A stretch of 64,000 nt of DNA from Polaribacter sp. (lineage in GTDB: Bacteria > Bacteroidota > Bacteroidia > Flavobacteriales > Flavobacteriaceae). Positions within the stretch are counted from its first letter, which is position 1. Every line of letters begins with the position of its first letter. The position numbers were made by a program, and so were the translations under genes. The stretch is taken from positions 1 through 64,000 of the forward strand of contig JALQYN010000041.1 of the NCBI GenBank assembly GCA_023254055.1, read 5' to 3'. The notes under the pieces are model-generated. The model saw only the letters and a program-made list of their open reading frames with translations, did no database searches and had not been told where the DNA came from. Shown here piece by piece: positions 40,520-49,382 of this stretch.

Positions 40520-41944
40520 TTATTTTTTCTTTTTATAAAAACATCCAATACCAGTTATAGCTAATAAAGGAGCAATAATTAAATTAATGATTGTGAGTAA
40601 TTGCCAATGCCAATAATCTGCAAAAGACACCCCTAATGTAGCAACTACATATAAACTTGATGCATGCCAAGGAATTAAGGTTTCTATCATGGTTCCATAA
40701 TCTTCTATGGATCTTGAAAGCACTTTTCTAGAGACTTTTAATTTATCATAAGCAGGTTTAAAAGCATCACCAATAATAAAACTTGTGGCACTTTGATTTG
40801 ATGTAAATGCATTTGTAAATGCAGTAGCCACTAAAGATGATAAAATTAATGTCCAACGTTTTCTAACCCTTTTAAATACAATATTTACAATGGTTGGCAT
40901 TGCTTTAACCATGTCTAAAATTCCGATAAAAATAAAGACCATGAATGTGAAAAAGATAGCTTCGTTTAATGCGTATAATCCACCTCGATTAAATAAAACG
41001 GTTACATTTTCTGGCACTACAGAAACCCAAGTTGCCATATCAACTTGAAACCCTTTTAATAAGGTTTGCACTAAATCTTGGAGTGAATACTCTTGAATGA
41101 ACAAGGCCAAAACACAAGCAGAAAAAGCGGAGAGTAACATTACAGGTACCGTTGGTTTTCTTTTTAAGGAACCCACTAACACAATTATTGGTGGAATAAT
41201 TAATAGGATATTAAAATCAAATAAACTTTGAATTGCAGTTAAGGTTTCTTCGGTTGCAAGCGCACTATTAACTTCTGCTGATACAGGGTATATAAAAGAC
41301 AAACTAAAAAATAGTATGGCTGCGATAATTGCAGAAGGAAAGGTAGTGTACATCATAGACTGAATATGATCATACAACGGAACATCTGTTGCTGCTGAAG
41401 CTAAATTGGTAGTATCGGAAAGTGGAGACATTTTATCGCCAAAATAGGCACCACCAACAATGGCACCAGCGGTAATCCCTAAGTCAACTCCAGCGATAGA
41501 AGCAATTCCAATAATTACAACACCAATGGTGCCAATTGAACCCCAAGAAGTTCCGGTTAATAAAGAGAATATGATGGGTACTACAAACCCTATTAAATAA
41601 ATATATTCTGGATTGATGAGTTTTATTCCGTAGTAAACTAACATCGGAATTGTGCCAGAAATAATCCAGCTTCCTATTAAAAGTCCAATAGAGAAAAAGA
41701 TAAGTATTACAGGAAAACCTTGTGCTATTTTTTTAACTACTGCATTTTGAATATCGTTCCATTTATACCCTAAAATCAATAACTCTGTTGCCGAAAAAAC
41801 GGCAGCTAGCAAAAAGATAATTTCTAACGGAAAAGGCTTCATTCCAAAATTATTTGGACCGATGACCAAACCAAATGATATAAGAATAAATAAAAACAAT
41901 AAGGGTATTAAAAGCTGGTATGTTTTAAGTGTTGTTGATTTCAA
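40520..41944 (-). CDS. nhaC: Na+/H+ antiporter NhaC family
   Basis: 474-aa polytopic ORF; GTSWGSIGTIGVVIIGIA, GAIVGGAYFGDKMSPLSDTTNLA. Confidence 0.92.
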   Translation of the reverse strand: MKSTTLKTYQLLIPLLFLFILISFGLVIGPNNFGMKPFPLEIIFLLAAVFSATELLILGYKWNDIQNAVVKKIAQGFPVILIFFSIGLLIGSWIISGTIPMLVYYGIKLINPEYIYLIGFVVPIIFSLLTGTSWGSIGTIGVVIIGIASIAGVDLGITAGAIVGGAYFGDKMSPLSDTTNLASAATDVPLYDHIQSMMYTTFPSAIIAAILFFSLSFIYPVSAEVNSALATEETLTAIQSLFDFNILLIIPPIIVLVGSLKRKPTVPVMLLSAFSACVLALFIQEYSLQDLVQTLLKGFQVDMATWVSVVPENVTVLFNRGGLYALNEAIFFTFMVFIFIGILDMVKAMPTIVNIVFKRVRKRWTLILSSLVATAFTNAFTSNQSATSFIIGDAFKPAYDKLKVSRKVLSRSIEDYGTMIETLIPWHASSLYVVATLGVSFADYWHWQLLTIINLIIAPLLAITGIGCFYKKKK

Positions 41945-41981
41945 AAGTTTAATTCCTTTAGGATTAAGGAAGTAAATATAA

Positions 41982-42014
41982 TTGAAATAATTTTCTGAGA
42001 ATGAATTACATTTG
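41982..42014 (+). promoter_or_regulatory. candidate Bacteroidota-type promoter (TTG-N22-TACATTTG) for galK
   Basis: Matches -33 TTG / -7 TAnnTTTG consensus 29 nt upstream of ATG. Confidence 0.5.
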
Positions 42015-42042
42015 TTTAATTCTTAAAATGAAGATTTCTTGA

Positions 42043-43197
42043 ATGAAAAACAAACAGTTAATAGAAAAAGTAGTTGCTGCTTTTTGTAATACACATCAAA
42101 AGAAACCAATTGTAATTTATTCTCCGGGTAGAATTAATTTGATAGGCGAGCATACAGATTATAATAATGGTTTTGTGTTTCCTGCTGCAATAAATAAAGG
42201 CATTGTTTCTGGAATTGAAAAAAGTAATTCAGAAAAATGTACAGTCTTTGCGATGGATGCGAACGAGTTACTTGAGTTTTCATTAGATAACATCAATCCC
42301 ATAAAAAATGGAGGTTGGAAAAATTATGTGTTAGGTGTTGTTGCAGAAATTCTTAAAACACATACTATTGAGCGTAATTTTAACATCGTTTTTTCTGGTA
42401 ATATTCCTGTTGGTGCAGGATTGTCTTCGTCAGCTGCATTAGAAAATAGTATTGTATTTGGTCTAAACACATTGTTTAATTTAGGATTGACAAAAGAAGA
42501 AATGATTTTTATTTCACAAAGAGCAGAGCATACTTTTGCGAATGTAAAATGCGGAATCATGGATCAATATGCAAGTATGTTTGGGCAAGAAAATGCGGCT
42601 ATCTTCTTAGATTGTAAAACATTAGAATCTACAATTTATCCGATTGATTTTAAAGACTATGAAATCTTATTGATCAACACAAATGTAAAGCACAGTTTAG
42701 ACGATAGTGCGTATAATAAGAGAAGGGCTGTTTGTGAAAAGATAGCTTTAATGCTCAATGTTTCATCATTAAGAGAAGTTACAGAAGCACAATTAGATCA
42801 GATTAAAAGTCAAGTTTCATCAGCAGATTTTGAAAAGGCATTGTATGTGATTCAGGAAAACAATAGAGTTTTAGAGGCTTCAAAAGCTTTACAAAAAAAC
42901 GAACTTAATGTTTTTGGTAATTTGTTATACGAATCTCATAGTGGATTGCAACACCAATACAAAGTGAGCTGTGAAGAATTGGATTTTTTAGTAGAAAAGG
43001 CAAAAGAAAACCCAAATGTTATCGGAGCAAGAATGATGGGTGGCGGTTTTGGTGGCTGTACCATTAACATTGTTAAAAAGAATGAATTAGTTGAATTTAG
43101 AAAGTCGATTACATTCGCATATTACAAGCAGTTTTTTCAACAATGTTCATTTTATAGCTTGAGGCTTTCTAAAGGAACTTGTGAGGTAAAAATCTAA
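42043..43197 (+). CDS. galK: galactokinase
   Basis: 384-aa ORF; SPGRINLIGEHTDYNNGFVFPAAI, GNIPVGAGLSSSAALE, GARMMGGGFGGCTINIV. Confidence 0.95.
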   Translation: MKNKQLIEKVVAAFCNTHQKKPIVIYSPGRINLIGEHTDYNNGFVFPAAINKGIVSGIEKSNSEKCTVFAMDANELLEFSLDNINPIKNGGWKNYVLGVVAEILKTHTIERNFNIVFSGNIPVGAGLSSSAALENSIVFGLNTLFNLGLTKEEMIFISQRAEHTFANVKCGIMDQYASMFGQENAAIFLDCKTLESTIYPIDFKDYEILLINTNVKHSLDDSAYNKRRAVCEKIALMLNVSSLREVTEAQLDQIKSQVSSADFEKALYVIQENNRVLEASKALQKNELNVFGNLLYESHSGLQHQYKVSCEELDFLVEKAKENPNVIGARMMGGGFGGCTINIVKKNELVEFRKSITFAYYKQFFQQCSFYSLRLSKGTCEVKI

Positions 43198-43206
43198 AAT
43201 AATAAA

Positions 43207-43236
43207 AAAAAGCTAAGATAAAAATCTTAGCTTTTT
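43207..43236. terminator. shared bidirectional terminator galK / tRNA-Leu
   Basis: Perfect AAAAAGCTAAGAT-AAAA-ATCTTAGCTTTTT. Confidence 0.88.
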
Positions 43237-43237
43237 G

Positions 43238-43319
43238 TACTCGAGGTGGGAATCGAACCCACACTCCCGAAAGAACTGGATTTTGAATCCAGCGCGTCTA
43301 CCAATTCCGCCACTCGAGC
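43238..43319 (-). tRNA. tRNA-Leu (anticodon CAA)
   Basis: Reverse strand GCTCGAGTGGCGGAATTGGTAGACGCGCTGGATTCAAAATCCAG...GGTTCGATTCCCACCTCGAGTA; 7-bp acceptor (G-U first pair), loop TTCAAAA, class II variable arm; no encoded CCA. Confidence 0.95.
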
Positions 43320-43522
43320 ATTATAGAATCATGCAAAGAACGTAACTTTTCTTTAACGAGACTAAAATTGCCTTTTAAGTAACGACTTGTATAAGTAATA
43401 CTTAATTGGACTGCAAATTTAAAAAATAAATTTAGGATTAAAGCATAAAAAGCAACACAACTAACTAATTATTTTTATTTTTGTACCAAACAACACACTA
43501 ACAATTAACAAAACCCATCTAA

Positions 43523-44464
43523 ATGCCTTCAAGTCAATTAAGTCCAAAGATTTTTGCATGTTCTCAAAGCTTAGAGTTAGCAGAAAAAATAGCCAAAGAA
43601 TATGGTGTAGAATTAGGTAAAGTAACCACAACTCATTTTAGTGATGGCGAATTTCAGCCAGCATTTGAAGAATCGATTCGTGGAAGAAGAATCTTTATCA
43701 TTGGTTCTACATTTCCTACGGCAGACAATTTAATGGAAATGCTATTAATGATTGACGCTGCAAAAAGAGCATCAGCTAGACACGTAACAGCTGTAATGCC
43801 TTATTTTGGCTGGGCAAGGCAAGACAGAAAAGACAAACCAAGAGTAGCAATTGGCGCGAAATTAGTAGCAAAACTACTTGAGGCTGCTGGAGCAACCAGA
43901 ATAATGACGATGGATTTACATGCAGATCAAATTCAAGGCTTTTTTGAAAAGCCAGTAGATCATTTATTTGCCTCAACCATCTTTTTACCTTACGTAAAAT
44001 CATTAGGCCTAGAAGATTTAACCATAGCTTCTCCAGACATGGGAGGTTCTAAAAGAGCTTATGCCTATTCTAAATATTTAGATTCTGATGTGGTTATTTG
44101 TTATAAACAGCGTAAAAAAGCCAATGTTATTTCTCATATGGAGTTGATTGGTGAAGTAACAGATAAGCATGTTATTTTAGTAGATGACATGATAGATACT
44201 GGAGGAACACTAGCAAAAGCAGCAGATTTAATGATGGAAAGAGGAGCAAAAAGTGTAAGGGCTATTTGTACACATCCTATACTTTCTGGATCCGCAGTAG
44301 AACGTATAGAAAATTCTAGTTTAATAGAGTTAATTGTGTCAGATACAATTCCTTTAAAAAGAGCAAGTTCTAAAATAAAAGTTGTATCTTGCGCCCCTTT
44401 ATTCGCAGATGTTATGCATAAAGTTCAAGACAATACTAGCATCAGCGGACAATTTTTAATGTAA
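43523..44464 (+). CDS. prs: ribose-phosphate pyrophosphokinase
   Basis: 313-aa ORF; HFSDGEFQPAFEESIRG, MPYFGWARQDRKDKPR, VILVDDMIDTGGTLAKAADLM. Confidence 0.96.
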   Translation: MPSSQLSPKIFACSQSLELAEKIAKEYGVELGKVTTTHFSDGEFQPAFEESIRGRRIFIIGSTFPTADNLMEMLLMIDAAKRASARHVTAVMPYFGWARQDRKDKPRVAIGAKLVAKLLEAAGATRIMTMDLHADQIQGFFEKPVDHLFASTIFLPYVKSLGLEDLTIASPDMGGSKRAYAYSKYLDSDVVICYKQRKKANVISHMELIGEVTDKHVILVDDMIDTGGTLAKAADLMMERGAKSVRAICTHPILSGSAVERIENSSLIELIVSDTIPLKRASSKIKVVSCAPLFADVMHKVQDNTSISGQFLM

Positions 44465-44488
44465 ATCAATAATAATTAAATAAAAGTA

Positions 44489-45112
44489 ATGAAATCAATT
44501 ACAATCAAAGGATCTCAAAGAGAAAGCGTGGGTAAAGTAGCAACTAAAGCCTTACGTAATGCTGGTCAGGTTCCTTGCGTTATATACGGAGGAGACAAAC
44601 CATTGCATTTTTCAGCACCAGAAATTGCATTTAAAAATCTTGTGTATACTCCAAACGTTTATACTGCAACGATTGAATTAGACGGACAAAAAATAGCCGC
44701 TATTTTACAAGACATTCAGTTTCATCCAGTAACAGATAAAATCTTACACATCGATTTTTATCAATTATTTGATGATAAAGAAATTACAATGGAAATTCCT
44801 GTACATTTAGTAGGAAAAGCTCCAGGTGTTTTAAATGGTGGGTCTTTACGTTTTCCAAAACGTAAATTAAGAGTAAAAGCGTTGCCTGGTAATTTACCAG
44901 ACTTTTTTAATGCTGATATTTCTAAATTAAAAATTGGAAGTAAATTATTTGTAACAGATATTGATAGCAATAACTGTACTTTTTTACATCCAGACAACAC
45001 AGTTGTAGCACAAGTAAGAATGTCTCGTAACGCAACTGCTGAAATAGAAGATGAAGAAGAAGAAACTGAAGAAATAGCAGCAGAAGCAGAAGCTCCAGCA
45101 GCTACAGAATAA
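44489..45112 (+). CDS. rplY: 50S ribosomal protein L25/general stress protein Ctc
   Basis: 207-aa [44 protein letters not shown]; acidic Glu/Ala-rich C-terminus. Confidence 0.95.
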   Translation: MKSITIKGSQRESVGKVATKALRNAGQVPCVIYGGDKPLHFSAPEIAFKNLVYTPNVYTATIELDGQKIAAILQDIQFHPVTDKILHIDFYQLFDDKEITMEIPVHLVGKAPGVLNGGSLRFPKRKLRVKALPGNLPDFFNADISKLKIGSKLFVTDIDSNNCTFLHPDNTVVAQVRMSRNATAEIEDEEEETEEIAAEAEAPAATE

Positions 45113-45134
45113 ATATTTACTATTCTAATAGTAT

Positions 45135-45163
45135 AAAAAGCGTTACTTATTGTAACGCTTTTT
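45135..45163 (+). terminator. intrinsic terminator after rplY
   Basis: AAAAAGCGTTAC-TTATT-GTAACGCTTTTT. Confidence 0.85.
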
Positions 45164-45178
45164 TTATTTTTGTGCATT

Positions 45179-45745
45179 ATGAAGAAATTTTTAATCGTTG
45201 GCTTAGGAAATATTGGCGAGAAATACGACAATACACGTCATAATATTGGATTCAAAATAGTGGATGCTTTGGCAAAAGACCATGAAGCAACTTTTGAAAC
45301 TGATAAGTTAGGTGATGTTGCTAGTTTTCGTTTTAAAGGAAGAACTTTCGTTTTATTAAAACCAAGTACATATATGAACTTGAGTGGTAAAGCAGTTAAG
45401 TATTGGATGGATAAAGAAAAAATTTCAATAGACAATACTCTAATCGTTACAGACGATTTAAATATTGATTTTGGAACTATTAGATTGAAAGGAAAAGGAA
45501 GTTCTGGCGGACATAATGGATTGAAAGATATTGAAGAAAAATTGAACACCGCAACCTATCCGAGATTTAGATTTGGTGTTGGTGCTAGCTATTCTAAAGG
45601 GCGACAAGTAGACTTTGTGTTAAGTAATTGGTCTAAAGAAGAAGAAAGTCAGTTAATAGAACGCATCCCAGTTTCTTGTAATGTAATTATTTCTTTTGGT
45701 ACAGCCGGAATGACAAATACCATGAATGCATTTAATGGAAAATAA
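45179..45745 (+). CDS. pth: peptidyl-tRNA hydrolase
   Basis: KKFLIVGLGNIGEKYDNTRHNIGFKIVD, KPSTYMNLSGKAV, GGHNGLKDI; start moved from TTG 45170 to ATG 45179. Confidence 0.95.
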   Translation: MKKFLIVGLGNIGEKYDNTRHNIGFKIVDALAKDHEATFETDKLGDVASFRFKGRTFVLLKPSTYMNLSGKAVKYWMDKEKISIDNTLIVTDDLNIDFGTIRLKGKGSSGGHNGLKDIEEKLNTATYPRFRFGVGASYSKGRQVDFVLSNWSKEEESQLIERIPVSCNVIISFGTAGMTNTMNAFNGK

Positions 45746-45749
45746 AGTT

Positions 45750-45773
45750 GTCAGTTCGAGCGAAGTCGAGAAC
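45750..45773. repeat. REP-like GTCAGTTCGAGCGAAGTCGAGAAC element
   Basis: Short dispersed-type intergenic sequence between convergent pth and queD; single copy in window. Confidence 0.45.
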
Positions 45774-46222
45774 TAATTATCACTCGCAAACCATTCTGCA
45801 AAACTCGTTTCCGTTTCTTGCAAACGCAACGAAAACAAACCAATGTTTTCTGGCAATCGTTTTTTGATTTTTGAAGCAAAATCAATCACCATCATTTCAC
45901 TAGTTGGTTGATAATCTACCAGAATTACATGATGATCTCTAGCTTTTAATTCGTTTGCCAATTCAATATGAGGTGTGTTTTTATTAAATACTGTTGCATG
46001 ATCAAACACATCTACCACTTCTTCTTTTACAATCTTTTTTAAATCAGAAAAATCAATTACCATTCCGTATTTTACTTTAGAATTGTCTGTAATAGGCTTT
46101 CCAATAACAGTTACAGAAAGTTTGTAAGAATGTCCGTGTACATTTTTACATTTTCCATCATACCCATACAACGCATGACCGGTTTCAAAATTGAATTGTT
46201 TGGTAATTCTTATTGTACTCAT
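45773..46222 (-). CDS. queD: 6-carboxytetrahydropterin synthase family
   Basis: 149-aa ORF; FNFETGHALYGYDGKCKNVHGHSYKLSV, GMVIDFSDLK, ETSFAEW. Confidence 0.9.
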   Translation of the reverse strand: MSTIRITKQFNFETGHALYGYDGKCKNVHGHSYKLSVTVIGKPITDNSKVKYGMVIDFSDLKKIVKEEVVDVFDHATVFNKNTPHIELANELKARDHHVILVDYQPTSEMMVIDFASKIKKRLPENIGLFSLRLQETETSFAEWFASDN

Positions 46223-46223
46223 C

Positions 46224-46319
46224 TTATTTTCTTCTGTTTTTGTTTGCTTTAAGCTTGTTGTAAAAGTACATGACTGCTAACAATACGGCCAATCCTAAAA
46301 ATAAATAATCTCCTCCCAT
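46224..46319 (-). CDS. 31-aa single-pass membrane micro-ORF (MGGDYLFLGLAVLLAVMYFYNKLKANKNRRK)
   Basis: Hand translation of the gap between echA-like gene and queD; hydrophobic helix plus basic tail; stop 1 nt before queD ATG. Confidence 0.55.
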   Translation of the reverse strand: MGGDYLFLGLAVLLAVMYFYNKLKANKNRRK

Positions 46320-46343
46320 AATACTATGTTTATTGTAGTTTAA

Positions 46344-47111
46344 CTACTTTTTAAATTTTGATAATGCTTTTTTTGTAAAATCAGACAACACCAATTTGCC
46401 AGTAATTTCTGCTCTTTCTAATAATAAAGAATTCCAATTATCTGTTCCTACCCAAAATACTTTTTTCATTTCTGTAAGTGCTTCCGGATTGTAAGAGGCT
46501 AATTTTTCAGCTAAATACTCAGTTTCTTTTGTAAGTTCTTTTGATGTTTCAAAGACTTTTGAATACAAACCTTTTTTCTCAGCCCAATAGGCATTTTTCC
46601 ATTCGGTAGCAGCCATTGTTAATTCAGCCAACCCAGATACACCAATTTTACGCTCTATGGCTGGTGCAATTACAAACGGACCAATCCCTATACTAATTTC
46701 TGATAGTTTTATAGAAGCAGCTTCTGTTGCGAGTACATAATCACAAGCAGCAATTAAGCCAACGCCACCACCTACAGCTTTTCCTTGCACAGAAGCAATA
46801 ATTAATTTAGAACAAGTTCTCATGGCATTGATCAAATTGGCAAATCCAGAAAAGAATTTTTTTCCATCTTCCAAGTTGTCAATAGCAACCAATTCATCAA
46901 ATGAAGCACCAGCACAAAAGGCTTTTTCTCCTTCAGATTTTAAAATCACCACACTCACTTCTTCAATAGTAGAAATTCGGTGTAGCTCTTTTGTCAATCT
47001 ATCTAATAATGAACTCGGAAATGAATTACTTGCTGGATGACCAAATTCTATGGTTGCAATTCCATTTACAATACTAGTATATAAACTTCCTTCTGTACGT
47101 TGCGTTGTCAT
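46344..47111 (-). CDS. enoyl-CoA hydratase/isomerase family protein
   Basis: 255-aa ORF; SEGEKAFCAGASFDEL, IASVQGKAVGGGVGLIAACDYVLA. Confidence 0.92.
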   Translation of the reverse strand: MTTQRTEGSLYTSIVNGIATIEFGHPASNSFPSSLLDRLTKELHRISTIEEVSVVILKSEGEKAFCAGASFDELVAIDNLEDGKKFFSGFANLINAMRTCSKLIIASVQGKAVGGGVGLIAACDYVLATEAASIKLSEISIGIGPFVIAPAIERKIGVSGLAELTMAATEWKNAYWAEKKGLYSKVFETSKELTKETEYLAEKLASYNPEALTEMKKVFWVGTDNWNSLLLERAEITGKLVLSDFTKKALSKFKK

Positions 47112-47135
47112 ATAATTGAGTATAAGTATTCAAAT

Positions 47136-48470
47136 TTACTGCTTTTGTGCTAGTGGAGAAAACTTTCTTTTAAATTTAAAAAATAAAAAGATCCCTCGAA
47201 AAAACATCCAAACGGTAAAAGCAATCCAAATAGCATAGAGATTAAAATCTAAATGATCAAATAGCATAAGGGTAGGAATAAATCCAATTAGCGTTGCAAA
47301 AATCAATACATTACGTAAGTATTTCATTTCTCCTAAACCCTTAAAGGTTCCGTCAAAAATAAAGGTCATCGCACACAAAGGTTGCATCGCTAAAATTATC
47401 CAAAACACTAAATAAAATTGTTCTAAAACGGCTGTTTCTTTGGTAAATAATGTTCCGATTGATTTATAAAAAACCAATCCAAAAATGATAAAAACAATCC
47501 CTAAAACGAAAGCGTATTTTAGTAGTTTTTTATTCAAAGCAATTAGCATTTTATACTCTTTTTGACCCAATAATTTACCAGATAAAATATTTCCTACACT
47601 AGCATATCCGTCTATCATAAATGCACCTAACAACCACAGATTTAAACCAATAGTATACGCAGCAATGTATTCTTTGCCATATGAAGTTGCATAGGCTGTT
47701 CCGAAATACAACGCCAAATTTAAAGCTAATGTTCTGATAAATAAATTTAAAATCATTCCCAATAATCGTTTGATTTCTGGATGGACAGGCAAAACGATCT
47801 TTAACCGAATGGATGTTTTTTTATATAATAATATTGCGGCTATCAAAGCCATTGTTATTTGCGCAATAACACTTGCATAGGCTGCACCTTTAATATACAT
47901 AGCCGGAATTACATCAGCATAACCATACACAAAAAGATAGTCTAAAATGATGTTTAATACGGCTCCTGTAATGGCAATTATCATTGGGTAATACGTATTC
48001 TGTAAGCCTCTAAAAACTCCGAAAACAGCAAAAGTGAAAAGGGTAAACGGAAAGCCAAATATTCTAATATTAAAATAATCTACACAATACATTAAAATGA
48101 TTCCTGAAGCATTGTAGAACCTAAAAATAATTTCTGAAAAAGGATAAGAAATGGCAATAACGAATAAACTTAAAACAACAACAATTGTAATTGCTTGAGT
48201 TGGTAAGGATTTTATTTCTTCTAATTTGTTAGCTCCCAGATATTGAGAAATAATAGAAGAAATAGCACTTCTAATTTGACCAAAAACCCAAACTAACATA
48301 GAAATAAAAGCACCTACAATTCCAACCGCAGCTAAAGATTCTGTAGCGTTGTTTTCTATATTACCAATGATTGCAGTATCTGTAATAGAAAGTAGTGGTT
48401 CTGCAATTCCGGCGACTAATGCTGGAATGGCGAGTTTGTTAATTTTTTTAAAGCTGATATCTGTTTTCAA
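47136..48470 (-). CDS. MATE family efflux transporter
   Basis: 444-aa polytopic ORF; AEPLLSITDTAIIGNIENNATESLAAVGI. Confidence 0.92.
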   Translation of the reverse strand: MKTDISFKKINKLAIPALVAGIAEPLLSITDTAIIGNIENNATESLAAVGIVGAFISMLVWVFGQIRSAISSIISQYLGANKLEEIKSLPTQAITIVVVLSLFVIAISYPFSEIIFRFYNASGIILMYCVDYFNIRIFGFPFTLFTFAVFGVFRGLQNTYYPMIIAITGAVLNIILDYLFVYGYADVIPAMYIKGAAYASVIAQITMALIAAILLYKKTSIRLKIVLPVHPEIKRLLGMILNLFIRTLALNLALYFGTAYATSYGKEYIAAYTIGLNLWLLGAFMIDGYASVGNILSGKLLGQKEYKMLIALNKKLLKYAFVLGIVFIIFGLVFYKSIGTLFTKETAVLEQFYLVFWIILAMQPLCAMTFIFDGTFKGLGEMKYLRNVLIFATLIGFIPTLMLFDHLDFNLYAIWIAFTVWMFFRGIFLFFKFKRKFSPLAQKQ

Positions 48471-48533
48471 ATCGCTTCAAAAATACTATTATTATTGTTC
48501 ATAGAATTGAATATAAGATAGATTTAAAAAGTG

Positions 48534-48541
48534 TATTTTTG
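48534..48541 (+). promoter_or_regulatory. candidate -7 element TATTTTTG upstream of universal stress gene
   Basis: Matches TAnnTTTG; an upstream TTG lies at 24-nt spacing, slightly long. Confidence 0.4.
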
Positions 48542-48587
48542 CAGTTCATTTATTTTATGTAATTTTCTCTAAAAATAAAAACATCAC

Positions 48588-49382
48588 ATGAAAAACATAC
48601 TTGTTCCGATCGGGTCTTCAGAAAATTCAGTAAACACGTTGCAATATGCTATTGATTTTGCTTGCGAAATTGATGCCAATGTTTTTGTGCTTAGAGCTTA
48701 CAATGTGCAACCAAAAGCAGGGACAATTATAAATGTAGATGGAATTCTAGAGCGCGAATCTAACTTGTATTTGCGTTCAGTAATTAATGCTGCCAATAGA
48801 AAAGGGAAAAATATCCAATTGATAACTGCAAAAGGAAATGTATTGGATTCTATTGATTTAGTTGAAAAAGAAATTGGAATCGATTTGATTGTAATGGGAC
48901 CAAAAAGTAACTCTATAAAAGAAGAAGTTTTTTTAGGAAGCACTTCTGGTAGTGTTGTTAAACAATCTGAAATACCTGTGTTAATTGTTCCAGAATCGTA
49001 TGTTTTTAAACCGTTTAAAGCTGTTTTAACAGCTTTTAGAACCGGAATTGTAAACAAGAAAAATGTTTTAGGTCCATTGAAATTTATAAAAAATAAATTC
49101 AATCCTGTTATCAATTTATTATTGGTTAAAACACCAAAATATGTAGATGAAGATTTGATTTTAAACGAGCAATTAGAAAGCTTAAAGTCGTCATTAACCA
49201 TCACAGAAAATGCAACTACATTTCAGGGAGTTTTAGAGCATTTTCAATCTCATCAACCAGATATGTTGTGCGTTTTTAGACGTAAAAGAGGGTTCTTTAA
49301 CAAGCTTTGGGAAAAGAATACTATTCTTAAAAAAGAGTTTCACTGTAACATTCCATTATTGGTTTTAGGAGGGAAGCAATAA
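48588..49382 (+). CDS. universal stress protein (UspA-like)
   Basis: 264-aa ORF; NILVPIGSSENSVNTLQYAIDFA, IVMGPKSNSIKEEVFLGSTSGSVVKQSEIPVLIVP. Confidence 0.9.
   Translation: MKNILVPIGSSENSVNTLQYAIDFACEIDANVFVLRAYNVQPKAGTIINVDGILERESNLYLRSVINAANRKGKNIQLITAKGNVLDSIDLVEKEIGIDLIVMGPKSNSIKEEVFLGSTSGSVVKQSEIPVLIVPESYVFKPFKAVLTAFRTGIVNKKNVLGPLKFIKNKFNPVINLLLVKTPKYVDEDLILNEQLESLKSSLTITENATTFQGVLEHFQSHQPDMLCVFRRKRGFFNKLWEKNTILKKEFHCNIPLLVLGGKQ

Noticed and set aside
43238-43319. tRNA-Leu as an integration site for a mobile element
   Set aside because: No integrase, no repeated 3' tRNA fragment found nearby, flanks are housekeeping genes
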